The notes: a model not told the origin generated them from the sequence alone. A DNA stretch of 64,000 nucleotides from Peptostreptococcus porci (GCF_009695815.1 NZ_VUNE01000002.1:124001-188000), one strand, 5' to 3'. Counted from the stretch's first letter, positions 1-8,241 are shown. Program-made: numbers and translations.

Positions 1-81
1 ATAATACCATAGTATAGTGAAAAGATAAATAGTATTTGACCTTAATTTTATCATTATTTGCATAATTTTAATAAAAAACCG

Positions 82-108
82 TTGATTTGTGTTATAATTG
101 TCTATACT
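82..108 (+). promoter_or_regulatory. possible promoter of the sortase gene
   Basis: A TTGATT box (82-87) and a TATACT box (103-108) are separated by 15 bases, shorter than the usual 17. A TATAAT at 93-98 lies too close to the -35 to pair with it. No coding sequence is visible in bases 1-149. This is a weak call by pattern only. Confidence 0.35.
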
Positions 109-149
109 AGTGGAAATGATTTAGAACTCGAGGAGGTGAATAGGCATTT

Positions 150-839
150 TTGCCTATATTTATGAAAAAATTTATTGCAATTGTCATTATTCTAGCTGGT
201 GTCGTATTTTTTTCGATGCCAAAAATTTCGGAGCTGCTGTTAGAAAAAAATTCAGAGGAAGTAAAAATTGAGCATCTTTCCGACAGTGAACTTGAAAAAA
301 ACGCTAAAAGTGGGAATAAATCATATGACCAATCAAAAATAGATCCAATAGACGTAAATGGTGTTATATTGAATAGACAGAATGCTGATATGTCGAAGAT
401 TGTAGGTCAATTGGTAATTCCTTCAATCAACAAAAACATCGCTATTTTTGATGGATTGGAAAACAACAATCTGATGTATGGTGCATGTACTATGAAGCCT
501 AGCCAAAAGATGGGATTAGGAAATTATTCAATAGCTGGTCACTACATGAAAAATGATAAACTTCTATTTGGTGGACTAATGAATGTGAAAATGGGTGATT
601 CAATTAGAATCACTAACAAGAAAAATATATACGAATATGAGGTTTTCAAAACTCTAAAAGTCACTGATGATAGAGTAGATCTAATATCAGACTCAAAAAT
701 AACAGAATCTGACGGAAAAGCCATAGTATCATTGATGACTTGCTACTACGATGAAGCTGGATACAGGTATTTTGTTATTGGTAAATTCAAAAAATTGTAC
801 CCTTATAGCCAATCGAAAATGCTAGAAGGCTTAAATTAA
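150..839 (+). CDS. class A-like sortase
   Basis: A membrane-anchored cysteine transpeptidase that would attach LPXTG-type surface proteins to peptidoglycan. An uncleaved N-terminal signal anchor spans about residues 7-23. The sortase core begins near residue 85 and carries the expected triad: His131 (AGHYM), Cys198 in LMTC (a TLITC variant) and Arg206. At 229 residues the length is normal for the family. The start is ambiguous. A TTG at 150 lies 11 bases after an AGGAGGTG site (131-138), while the ATG at 162 begins the typical MKKF leader but is separated from that site by a 7-bp hairpin (140-157). No sortase substrate or pilin gene is adjacent, so this looks like a housekeeping sortase acting on proteins encoded elsewhere. 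Confidence 0.88.
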   Translation: MPIFMKKFIAIVIILAGVVFFSMPKISELLLEKNSEEVKIEHLSDSELEKNAKSGNKSYDQSKIDPIDVNGVILNRQNADMSKIVGQLVIPSINKNIAIFDGLENNNLMYGACTMKPSQKMGLGNYSIAGHYMKNDKLLFGGLMNVKMGDSIRITNKKNIYEYEVFKTLKVTDDRVDLISDSKITESDGKAIVSLMTCYYDEAGYRYFVIGKFKKLYPYSQSKMLEGLN

Positions 840-869
840 AATGTTAGAAGACATGAATTAAATAGAATA

Positions 870-916
870 ACTCGCACACCACTACAAGCATAAGAGTGTA
901 TGTTGCGAGTTTTTTA
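870..916 (+). terminator. intrinsic terminator after sortase
   Basis: ACTCGCA (870-876) pairs with TGCGAGT (904-910) and is followed by a run of T. It lies 30 bases after the sortase stop and may also receive transcripts of the converging DUF5685 gene. Confidence 0.75.
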
Positions 917-946
917 TTTAACCGAATATTAATCATTTTGGAATTT

Positions 947-1786
947 CTACATATTTTTCTTCTCCTCAACTCCAATTAAAATTCCCTTGTATCTTAAATA
1001 TACACCTGAATATAGGATGTTTTCTATTATCGTTCTATTTAGATTTAGATCCAAGGACAAAATATTCATCTCTAATCTAGAAAGTATCATGGAAATAAGT
1101 TTGTCTACCCTCATTTTTAACGCTTCTCTATCATCCTTATATGAAATAAAAGGATTATAAGATTTATTTTTAATATCGTCATCCAGATCTGCAAACGCAT
1201 CCAATATATAGATGTATTTTCCAATATTAAATCCCACATTCTTCAACCTCTGAGTATATTCATCGTCCTTGTAGGAAAAAACTTCTGCCATCAAGTTCCC
1301 GAATGTATTTGAAATTTCGTCTATATTTGTATTTTCCGCCTTTTCCAAATCGCTCAGTCTATCTAAATTTTCCTTTATCAACCTCGCCTTTTCAGGGTAT
1401 TTTTTTAAAGCTGTATCATAGCTTTTTCTATACGCTATCTCCGCTAATTTATTTTTTATTCCACCATCATCAACTACGTTGTCTTGCAGTTTATAATACG
1501 AAAGTAGAATATTCATGCTAGCGGCGTACTCCGTTATCTCGTTGCTTATATGTTTTTTTTCTTTTAAGGGATTGACAATACAGTGCTCATGATAAACTTC
1601 CGAAGCTGGTTCATATACAGAGCTCAATAACACAATTAAAAAGGTAATATCATAGTTCAATGTTAATCTCGAAATTTCAGTATGATTTCTCTTTAAATAT
1701 TTACACAAACCGCAATAATAAGCCTTATACGTTTCAAATTCTCTAAAAGTTAAATCCATCTTGTTTATTCTTACATATCCAAACAT
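947..1786 (-). CDS. DUF5685 family protein
   Basis: The N-terminus, with MFGYVRINK and a YYCGLCKYL motif, is the signature of the DUF5685 family, whose function I do not know. The 279-residue protein is mostly helical. Its paired cysteines (CGLC near residues 25-28, with HEHC further on) suggest a metal or redox site. No signal peptide or membrane segment is visible. The start ATG follows an AGAGG site. It is transcribed alone, divergently from the C_GCAxxG gene and convergently to the sortase. Confidence 0.7.
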   Translation of the reverse strand: MFGYVRINKMDLTFREFETYKAYYCGLCKYLKRNHTEISRLTLNYDITFLIVLLSSVYEPASEVYHEHCIVNPLKEKKHISNEITEYAASMNILLSYYKLQDNVVDDGGIKNKLAEIAYRKSYDTALKKYPEKARLIKENLDRLSDLEKAENTNIDEISNTFGNLMAEVFSYKDDEYTQRLKNVGFNIGKYIYILDAFADLDDDIKNKSYNPFISYKDDREALKMRVDKLISMILSRLEMNILSLDLNLNRTIIENILYSGVYLRYKGILIGVEEKKNM

Positions 1787-1958
1787 TTTTACCTCTTTTA
1801 CATTTTAGTTTATATTGGACAACACAACTGTTTTTTTATATAATATCATTAATATTGACTCAATAGATTGGGTTGTATAAATATAATACTTGAATAAGCT
1901 TAAAATATCATTAAGAATTGATGATATCAGATAATATAATGATGGAGGAACAATAAAT

Positions 1959-2384
1959 ATGAACAAAGAACAAGTGATTGAAATGTTCAAGGAAGGTTTG
2001 GATTGTGGCCAAGTCATAACTTTGGCAATAGCAGAAGAGCTTGGACTTGATAAGGAATTGGCTCTAAAAAGTGCCGCTCCTTTTGGCGGTGGAATATTTG
2101 AGGCGGATATATGTGGATCTTATGTTGGAGGTCTGATCGCACTTGGGTTTAAATATGGTCATTCAAATCCTGGAGATATGGAAACAAAAGGTCAAATGAT
2201 TTCAAAAATTTTTCAGTACAAAGAAAAGTTCAACCAACTACACCAGTCACATACCTGTGCTGGAATATTAGGCTACAATCTCACTATTCCTGAAGAATCA
2301 AAAATCATAGAAGAGAAAAATTTGATGTTCACTGTCTGTCCACAATTGGTGTTGGATGTAATCGACATAGTAAAAAATTTGTAA
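1959..2384 (+). CDS. C_GCAxxG_C_C family redox protein
   Basis: A small protein of the putative redox-active C_GCAxxG_C_C family. The ordered cysteines are visible: Cys16, then a glycine-rich segment ending DICGSYVGG, then HTCAG, then CPQ near the C-terminus. The central motif reads CGSYVGG rather than the canonical GCAxxG, a mild variant. At 141 residues it is of normal length. A GGAGGAAC site lies 10 bases before the ATG. Such proteins are usually assumed to handle electrons or metals, but no reaction is established. It converges on the ArsS gene. Confidence 0.75.
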   Translation: MNKEQVIEMFKEGLDCGQVITLAIAEELGLDKELALKSAAPFGGGIFEADICGSYVGGLIALGFKYGHSNPGDMETKGQMISKIFQYKEKFNQLHQSHTCAGILGYNLTIPEESKIIEEKNLMFTVCPQLVLDVIDIVKNL

Positions 2385-2423
2385 CTTTATGATTCAAAAA
2401 ATATTCTTATAAATTTTATTAAT

Positions 2424-2548
2424 AAAAAAAGGGGTTGACCCAAAAGAGAGCACAAATAAAAATACACGCTACACATTCATTTCCATGCATGGAGAATGTG
2501 GGCGTGTATTTTATTTAGGGCTCTTATGAGTCAGCCCTTTTATTTTAC
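2424..2548. repeat. 125-bp imperfect palindrome between convergent genes
   Basis: The outer arms are AAAAGGGGTTGACCC (from 2427) and, on the opposite strand, AAAAGGGCTGACTC. Inner arms share AAATAAAA and ATACACGC, and the centre holds CACATTC / GAATGTG around CCATGCATGG. It can act as a bidirectional terminator for the C_GCAxxG gene and arsS. Its length and layered arms would also fit a small non-autonomous mobile element. Confidence 0.6.
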
Positions 2549-2559
2549 TAATCATAATG

Positions 2560-3540
2560 TTACTCAGATGTTGCTCCTCCACAGCTTGATCCTGCTCCCG
2601 CAGTACAACCATAGCAATGCTTACCTGTAACTATCTTTCTAGTTTTTAATTCTCCATTTTCCAAATCAAATATACTAATGCTACCCTCTATCTTCATATC
2701 AACAGCCTGATTGAAATCACAGTCATACAAGCTTCCGTCCCATGCTACAGAAATTTGATTTCTACACATCATATTCTCCACTGTATTTTGATTAAATGAG
2801 CCAAACAAAACCGCCATATATTCATCTAGCAAATCATTCTCATGCAAAAAATCACCAAATCTTCCAATTGGATTATTTGTGATAGTATACAAATTATTAA
2901 AAACTACTCCAAATTGTGAATACAGTTTTTCCTTATATAACGACTGCATTGAATCCTGAGATGGTGGCAAAAACGCACCATTAGGATTATACACAATATC
3001 TAGTGAAAGTTCTGGATCAATTCCATATCCAACTCCATTCAATAGCTTTATCACTTCTATAGATTTGTCAAACACACCATCTCCCCTTTGATTATCGGTG
3101 TTCCTCTTTGTGTAGAAAGGTATTGAACAGACAATGTTTACCTTATTTTCTTTATACACATCAATCAAATGCTTGTATTTATCTGACAACAATATAACTA
3201 AATTAGTCCTAACAATAACTCTATCAGCTAGCTTTGAACTTTCCTTTAAAAACCATTCAAAGTTGGGGTTCATTTCTGGGGCTCCACCCGTTATATCTAT
3301 CGTATCAAATCCGTGCTTTTTAAAAACTTTTAAACAAGACTCAAGAACCTCCTTGCTCATAATTTCTTTTCTCATTGGACCAGCACTGACATGACAGTGC
3401 TTACACTTCAAATTACAAAGTCTTCCAACATTTATTTGAAGTACGGAAAGTCTTGGTAGTGTCTTTAAATGAGATTTATCGTCTACCATATCATCAAAAT
3501 TTGGAATATCTATCATTTTATCTAATTCATCAATCTTCAT
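2560..3540 (-). CDS. arsS: arsenosugar biosynthesis radical SAM protein ArsS
   Basis: A radical SAM enzyme of the ArsS family, thought to transfer a 5'-deoxyadenosyl group to methylated arsenic on the way to arsenosugars. The CxxxCxxC cluster motif is Cys42, Cys46, Cys49 (CNLKCKHC), followed by the GGAPEMNP SAM-binding region. The C-terminal domain ends with a cysteine cluster, CYGCTAGAGSSCGG, typical of this family. Some family members are selenoproteins, but here the cysteines are encoded normally and the stop is TAA. The 326-residue length is usual. It starts 16 bases after the stop of the AhpD-like gene, so the two form an operon. Confidence 0.85.
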   Translation of the reverse strand: MKIDELDKMIDIPNFDDMVDDKSHLKTLPRLSVLQINVGRLCNLKCKHCHVSAGPMRKEIMSKEVLESCLKVFKKHGFDTIDITGGAPEMNPNFEWFLKESSKLADRVIVRTNLVILLSDKYKHLIDVYKENKVNIVCSIPFYTKRNTDNQRGDGVFDKSIEVIKLLNGVGYGIDPELSLDIVYNPNGAFLPPSQDSMQSLYKEKLYSQFGVVFNNLYTITNNPIGRFGDFLHENDLLDEYMAVLFGSFNQNTVENMMCRNQISVAWDGSLYDCDFNQAVDMKIEGSISIFDLENGELKTRKIVTGKHCYGCTAGAGSSCGGATSE

Positions 3541-3556
3541 AACACCGTCTCCATAT

Positions 3557-3898
3557 CTACTTTATAGTCAGCTTATCGGAAATATTTTTACTCTGGACTC
3601 CAAAAGCCAGCGTTGCACCGGCTTTTATTGCCGCTGCCACATGAATCGCTTCCATTATTTGATCCTGATCGCAACCGAAATTTAAAGCTGTATGAGTATA
3701 CGAATCAATGCAGTATGGACACTGTACTGTATGTGCCACAGCCAAAGCAATCAATGCTTTTTCTCTGGCTGTTAATGCCCCTTCAGCAAAGACTTCACCA
3801 TAATATTCGATGAATTTATTCCATAACGAACTTGCATCTTCTCCAATTATGCCTGAACCAAATTTGTTCAAATCCTCTTTTTCAAAATAATTATTCAT
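3557..3898 (-). CDS. arsenosugar-associated AhpD/CMD-family peroxidase-like protein
   Basis: A 113-residue single-domain carboxymuconolactone decarboxylase/AhpD-fold protein. The redox motif is Cys60-Pro-Tyr-Cys63 with His69 downstream, as in alkylhydroperoxidase AhpD. The close relative of this sequence is the peroxidase-like protein found beside arsS genes, and here it is indeed the gene upstream of arsS. It may reduce or shuttle thiol-bound arsenicals, but the role is not established. An AGGAGGTAATT site precedes the ATG. Confidence 0.82.
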   Translation of the reverse strand: MNNYFEKEDLNKFGSGIIGEDASSLWNKFIEYYGEVFAEGALTAREKALIALAVAHTVQCPYCIDSYTHTALNFGCDQDQIMEAIHVAAAIKAGATLAFGVQSKNISDKLTIK

Positions 3899-3929
3899 AA
3901 TTACCTCCTCTTTTTAATCTCTTAAATAT

Positions 3930-3958
3930 ATATTATGGTTAATAGATGAATATGTCAA
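3930..3958 (-). promoter_or_regulatory. promoter of the ahpD-like/arsS operon
   Basis: On the minus strand a consensus TTGACA (3958-3953) is followed after exactly 17 bases by TAATAT (3935-3930), about 30 bases before the start codon. No ArsR-type operator was recognised. Confidence 0.7.
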
Positions 3959-4252
3959 TTAATGAAACAAAATTTAAAATTCAATAGATAATTTGTATAG
4001 TTTATGTCAGTAATATTGATATTTTATATATAATTATGATTAAACACATTTAGTTTGTTAAATCATTCGTTCTACAGTTCACCTCATAATCTTTTGAATA
4101 GATATACATTATTATTTACGGAACAAGTGTAATAGTATATACTTTTATTATGGGTAAAATAAATAATTCTATATAGTCTGTTTTCGGCAGTTTATATAGA
4201 TTTCAATAAAAAATTTATTTGCTTTTTTAATTGACATTGAAAGGATATCAAC
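3959..4252. other. AT-rich divergent intergenic region
   Basis: About 290 bases between the arsS operon promoter and the threonine dehydrogenase gene. I see no ORF, RNA gene or clear operator. It must hold the promoter of the 4253 gene, but several A/T-rich hexamers compete and I cannot choose one. Confidence 0.4.
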
Positions 4253-5191
4253 ATGAAACGAATATTAGTTACAGGAGCTACCGGTCAAATTGGAACAGAT
4301 TTATGCGATGAGTTGAGAAAAATATATGGCGAAGAAAATGTAATCTCTTCAGCCAGAAACGCCAAGTCTGGTATTACGGATAATTGCATTTTTCATAAAC
4401 TAGATTGCAGAGACTCCAAAGGCTTTTACGAATTGGCTAAAAAATACAAGGTCGACACCATTATTCATCTAGCAGCAGTGTTATCGGCTGTGGGTGAACA
4501 AAATCCGAATCTACTTTGGGATATTAATGTAAATGGGTTATATAATGCATTAGAAATTTCAAGAGAATTGAACTGCTCATTGTTCGTTCCTAGTTCAATA
4601 GGTGCATTTGGTCCAAGCACTCAAAAAGACAACACACCTCAGATTACTATTCAAAGACCTACTACGGCATATGGTATAAGCAAGGTGAGTGGTGAGTTGC
4701 TGTGTGACTACTATCATTCCAAATATGGTGTTGACACTAGAGGCGTAAGATTTCCTGGATTAATTTCATACAAGACTTTGCCAGGTGGGGGTACAACTGA
4801 CTATGCTGTCCATATCTACTATGAGGCTTTAAAATCTGGTCACTATTCTTCTTTCATCGCAGAAGGAACATATATGGACATGATGTATATGCCTGATGCT
4901 GTCGACTGTATTATTAAATTGATGGAAACTGACTCCAGCAGACTTATTGACAGAAATGCTTTCAACGTCTCTGCAATGAGTTTCGAACCAGAGGATATAA
5001 GAAAGAGTATCCAAAGAATTATCCCTGAGTTCACAATGGATTATAATGTTGATCCGATAAGACAGGCTATTGCAGACAGTTGGCCAAACAAACTTGATGT
5101 TAGTGCTGCAAGGGAGCAATGGGGATTCGACCCAAAATTTGATTTAGACAAAATGACTGATGATATGCTTCGTCATTTAAAAAACAGGTAG
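4253..5191 (+). CDS. NAD-dependent L-threonine 3-dehydrogenase, SDR type
   Basis: An extended short-chain dehydrogenase of 312 residues. The Rossmann motif GATGQIG lies near residues 8-14, and the catalytic Tyr-Lys pair lies in TTAYGISK. The segment around RFPGLIS and the following GGGTTDYA are typical of SDR-type threonine dehydrogenase rather than sugar epimerases. It would oxidise threonine to 2-amino-3-oxobutyrate. The usual partner, glycine C-acetyltransferase, is absent. Instead DAHP synthase follows 9 bases later, apparently in the same transcript. A different SDR substrate cannot be excluded. Confidence 0.78.
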   Translation: MKRILVTGATGQIGTDLCDELRKIYGEENVISSARNAKSGITDNCIFHKLDCRDSKGFYELAKKYKVDTIIHLAAVLSAVGEQNPNLLWDINVNGLYNALEISRELNCSLFVPSSIGAFGPSTQKDNTPQITIQRPTTAYGISKVSGELLCDYYHSKYGVDTRGVRFPGLISYKTLPGGGTTDYAVHIYYEALKSGHYSSFIAEGTYMDMMYMPDAVDCIIKLMETDSSRLIDRNAFNVSAMSFEPEDIRKSIQRIIPEFTMDYNVDPIRQAIADSWPNKLDVSAAREQWGFDPKFDLDKMTDDMLRHLKNR

Positions 5192-5200
5192 GAGGAAAGT

Positions 5201-6007
5201 ATGTTTGAAAACCTACAAAAATCCAGTAGGAAAAATCATTTAAAAGATACGATAATAAAAGTAAATAATACAACTATAGGTGGAGAGTATTTGACTATTA
5301 TTGCCGGACCATGCTCGGTCGAATCTGAGGAACAAATAGTCGATATTGCAAAATCCGTTAAAAAAAGTGGTGCCACAATACTTCGAGGAGGTGCCTATAA
5401 GCCTAGAACTTCACCATATGATTTTCAAGGGTTAAATGAGGATGGTTTAAAGCTTCTTAGTATTGCAAAAAAGAAAACAAACTTGCCTATTATCTCTGAA
5501 ATAGTGAGCGTTGATCATTTGGAATTTTTCGATGACATAGATATTCTACAGGTTGGTGCAAGGAATATGCAAAACTTTGAGCTACTGAGAGAACTTGGAA
5601 AAGTAAAAAAAACAATCTTGTTAAAAAGAGGCTTTGCCAACACTATTGAAGAATTTTTATCAAGCGTTGAATATTTAATGAGTAGTGGTAATGACGATAT
5701 TATCCTTTGTGAACGAGGTATAAGAACCTTTGAACATGCCACAAGAAATACACTTGATCTTTCTGCTGTTGCCATGTTAAAAGAAATATCACATCTTCCA
5801 GTAATCGTCGATCCAAGCCATGCAACTGGGATTGCAAGTCTTGTTAAGCCGATGTCCTTGGCTGGTGTCGCTTCTGGTGCCGATGGTATAATGGTTGAGG
5901 TTCACAATGATCCTCAAAACGCACTGTCTGATGGAAAGCAATCTATCACTCCGTACGAATTTGACGATATTGTGAGAACATCATTAAAGATAAGAGCTTG
6001 CCTATAA
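5201..6007 (+). CDS. aroF: 3-deoxy-7-phosphoheptulonate synthase (DAHP synthase)
   Basis: This enzyme condenses phosphoenolpyruvate with erythrose 4-phosphate as the first step of the shikimate pathway. Family signatures are AGPCSVES near residue 36, RGGAYKPRTSPY near residue 61, CERGIRTFE, and DPSHATG with the metal-binding His. The 268-residue form corresponds to the short type I-beta catalytic domain without an N-terminal ACT or chorismate mutase domain, so feedback control is not visible in the protein. It is preceded by GGAGGAAAGT and is translationally close to the dehydrogenase upstream. No other aro genes are in the window. Confidence 0.9.
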   Translation: MFENLQKSSRKNHLKDTIIKVNNTTIGGEYLTIIAGPCSVESEEQIVDIAKSVKKSGATILRGGAYKPRTSPYDFQGLNEDGLKLLSIAKKKTNLPIISEIVSVDHLEFFDDIDILQVGARNMQNFELLRELGKVKKTILLKRGFANTIEEFLSSVEYLMSSGNDDIILCERGIRTFEHATRNTLDLSAVAMLKEISHLPVIVDPSHATGIASLVKPMSLAGVASGADGIMVEVHNDPQNALSDGKQSITPYEFDDIVRTSLKIRACL

Positions 6008-6095
6008 TATTGGTTAGCATTTTAATAATTCTTAATATAATTCAATGAATTTGGAGTTAATACGATTATATAAACGATTATTTGAAAAATATTAA

Positions 6096-6144
6096 ATCCC
6101 TATTGTAAACCTTATATTATTATGGTTTACAATAGGGATTTTTT
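6096..6144 (+). promoter_or_regulatory. probable BirA operator, also a terminator-like hairpin
   Basis: A perfect 16-bp inverted repeat (6096-6111 and 6124-6139) with a 12-base spacer contains TTGTAAACC and GGTTTACAA. These are the half-sites of the biotin repressor BirA, and the next gene is bioY. The spacer is slightly shorter than the 13-16 bases I recall for other BirA sites. The arms extend outward to ATCCC/GGGAT and are followed by six T, so the same DNA could terminate the aroF transcript. Confidence 0.72.
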
Positions 6145-6154
6145 ATGGTATACT
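6126..6154 (+). promoter_or_regulatory. bioY promoter overlapping the BirA site
   Basis: TTTACA (6126-6131) and TATACT (6149-6154) are spaced by 17 bases, with a TG extended -10 at 6146-6147. The -35 lies inside the right BirA half-site, so repressor binding would occlude RNA polymerase. Confidence 0.72.
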
Positions 6155-6189
6155 CTTAAAGTAAAATTAATTAATTTAGGGGGTATAAA

Positions 6190-6741
6190 TTGAATACTAA
6201 TTCTCAGAAAACTAGAAATATGATACTTTGTGCTTTTTTTACAGCACTTATTGCCATAGGGGCATTTATTAGGATACCACTTCCAATCACTGTATTTACA
6301 ATGCAGTTTATATTTGTTCTTCTATCTGGACTAATTCTTGGACCAAAATTCGGAGCACTTTCCTGTATTCTGTACTTAGTAATAGGTCTGATTGGGTTTC
6401 CTATATTCTCTGAAGGCGGTGGACCAGCGTACCTACTTAAGCCAACATTTGGATATTTGATAGCATTTGCAATAACGTCATTTATAGTTGGCCTTATGAG
6501 AAAAAAAGTCGGAACAGATTCAATTCCAAAGCTATTTGTAATATGCTTGATAGGAATGTTTATCACTTACCTATTGGGTACACTTTATACTTATTTTATA
6601 TTAAACTTTGTAGCAAAAACACCGACACCATACTGGGCATGCGTTGCAAGTTTATTTCCAGTCGTTGCTGTAAAGGATGTTGTGAGTTGCTTTGTAAGTG
6701 CTGCTACAGCAAAAAAGCTTTCAAAAAAAATGATCTTATAA
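6190..6741 (+). CDS. bioY: biotin transporter BioY (ECF S component)
   Basis: A 183-residue membrane protein with about six hydrophobic segments and the BioY hallmark region around YLVIGLIGFPIFSEGGGP. It is the substrate-binding S component of an ECF transporter. The shared EcfA/A'/T module is not here. Translation starts at TTG, 7 bases after a GGGGG-type ribosome site. The upstream BirA operator predicts repression when biotin is plentiful. Confidence 0.92.
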   Translation: MNTNSQKTRNMILCAFFTALIAIGAFIRIPLPITVFTMQFIFVLLSGLILGPKFGALSCILYLVIGLIGFPIFSEGGGPAYLLKPTFGYLIAFAITSFIVGLMRKKVGTDSIPKLFVICLIGMFITYLLGTLYTYFILNFVAKTPTPYWACVASLFPVVAVKDVVSCFVSAATAKKLSKKMIL

Positions 6742-6761
6742 ACCTTTCTTTTATATAAGCT

Positions 6762-6800
6762 AAAAAAACGTAAAAGCAAAAATGCTTTTACGTTTTTTTT
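6762..6800. terminator. bidirectional terminator
   Basis: ACGTAAAAGCA (6768-6778), an AAAA loop and TGCTTTTACGT (6783-6793), flanked by A-run and T-run. It serves bioY and the converging PsiE-family gene. Confidence 0.85.
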
Positions 6801-6928
6801 AAGATAATGTACACTCTGATACCACGCAAATTATATAACAAAACAATATTTATCAAGAAATATTTATCAAACAATATACACAGCAATCATAAAAGCTTCA
6901 TCATAATATGACAACTCATATTATCTTG

Positions 6929-7369
6929 CTATATCAAATGGTCTGGATGTGGATCTTCCTTTACCTCTTCCTCATAATGCTTATTATCCAATAAATATTT
7001 TCTAATCACGAAAAGTCCAGCTATTGCTATCACACCAATAAAAACCTCTGAGATGCCACTTCCCTTTGGAACCAGCAGCATCTTTCTAGCAATACCGTAT
7101 AAAAGTACTTCTAGTAGTGCAGTTTGTTTTCTAAGAGTCAGCATAACCGCTATTTCAACACCGATTACCAACAACAATATCTGAGCAAAAATACCGTTAA
7201 TCTGCTCATAATCTATCGGTTGATTAAAATTCACGATACAAGTTGTATATATTATTCTCAATGTGTCGAAAATACCTAAAGTAACTGCAATCAAAATTAC
7301 CAGAGATAACAAAGCCTCCAAAGTATATGCCGTCTTTAAAATAAACTTTCTCTTTTTCTTATTGTCCAT
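6929..7369 (-). CDS. PsiE family membrane protein
   Basis: A 146-residue protein with four predicted membrane segments and the PsiE-like core (VIGVEIAVML and YGIARKMLL). PsiE is named for phosphate-starvation induction in enterobacteria, but its biochemical role is unknown. The C-terminus is short, acidic and His-rich (KEDPHPDH). It is a single gene and no Pho box was recognised. Confidence 0.7.
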   Translation of the reverse strand: MDNKKKRKFILKTAYTLEALLSLVILIAVTLGIFDTLRIIYTTCIVNFNQPIDYEQINGIFAQILLLVIGVEIAVMLTLRKQTALLEVLLYGIARKMLLVPKGSGISEVFIGVIAIAGLFVIRKYLLDNKHYEEEVKEDPHPDHLI

Positions 7370-7582
7370 AAAATCCTCTTACCTTTCCCCTATATCAAGT
7401 TAATAGACTATTCCATAAAATCATATCCTATCTTTTTATCAATTTATTCTTGACTATCGAATTATAAAATTTTTATCATTTTATTATCGACTATTGAATT
7501 ATCAAATCACACCTATCGATAATTTTACTGTTCTATTATACCATTCTTTCCTAAAAATTAGAACAATATTTATTTATTAAAA
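7370..7582. other. AT-rich spacer upstream of the MarR operators
   Basis: Contains imperfect repeats of TATCGAxTATTGAATTAT near 7455-7505 and no ORF or RNA gene that I recognise. It presumably carries the PsiE-family gene promoter. Confidence 0.35.
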
Positions 7583-7640
7583 TTAGTTGACTAATCAACC
7601 AAAATATTATATACTTAAAAATAGTTGATTAATCAACTAT
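7583..7640 (+). promoter_or_regulatory. marR promoter with two MarR-type operators
   Basis: A promoter with TTGACT (7587-7592), 17 bases, then TATACT (7610-7615). One near-palindrome, TTAGTTGACTAATCAACC (7583-7600), covers the -35. A perfect 20-bp palindrome, ATAGTTGATTAATCAACTAT (7621-7640), sits at the start of the transcript. Both share GTTGAxTAATCAAC. This arrangement fits autorepression by the MarR protein encoded downstream. Confidence 0.8.
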
Positions 7641-7729
7641 TAATTCAAAAGTACATCAACAGTATAATTGATGTAAAATAATATGTTATGCAGCAATAAA
7701 ATTATCAAATATTATTCGGAGGAAAAACT

Positions 7730-8158
7730 ATGATAAACAGTCTGGGAAGACTTATTTCTATCCTATATAGAAAAGGCAATATTTACAAAAATATGATTTT
7801 AGAGGACTTTAATATCACTGCATCTGAGCAACCATTTCTATCTTCGCTTTTCAATGAAGATGGTGTATCTCAGGAATATTTATCGTCAAAGCTTTTACTT
7901 GACAAAGCATCTACCACAAGATCGCTTCAGTCACTTATCGACAAGGGATATATCAAAAAAAAGAGAGACGATAATGATAAAAGAATAAATAGAATATTCT
8001 TGACTGAAAAATCCAAATCAATCGAAAAGGAAATCAAAGCTCGTTTGGAAAATTGGAACGATATTTTGACATCAGATTTAAATGAAAGTGAAAAGGAAAT
8101 GGCATACCTGATATTAAACAAAATGGTGAACAACCTAAACAGCTGTAAAAAAAGGTAA
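7730..8158 (+). CDS. MarR family transcriptional regulator
   Basis: A 142-residue winged-helix repressor. The recognition region (SQEYLSSKLLLDKASTTRSLQSL) and the wing KKKRDDNDKRINRIFLT match the MarR DNA-binding signature. It starts after AGGAGG-like spacing (CGGAGGAAAAACT). The gene sits directly upstream of a MATE pump and downstream of two palindromic operators, an organisation like mepR-mepA of staphylococci. It probably releases DNA on binding a toxic ligand. The ligand cannot be read from sequence. Confidence 0.88.
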   Translation: MINSLGRLISILYRKGNIYKNMILEDFNITASEQPFLSSLFNEDGVSQEYLSSKLLLDKASTTRSLQSLIDKGYIKKKRDDNDKRINRIFLTEKSKSIEKEIKARLENWNDILTSDLNESEKEMAYLILNKMVNNLNSCKKR

Positions 8159-8241
8159 AAACAATTTATCAGTAAAAGCAGCTCACAAAAAACTATTATT
8201 AATACAAAATACTATTATAAGTTAAATATAAGAGGTGAAAA

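Noticed and set aside
2560-2620. Selenocysteine in ArsS
   Set aside because: Some ArsS proteins are selenoproteins, but all cysteine codons here are TGC/TGT-type and the gene ends at TAA with the full C-terminal cluster.
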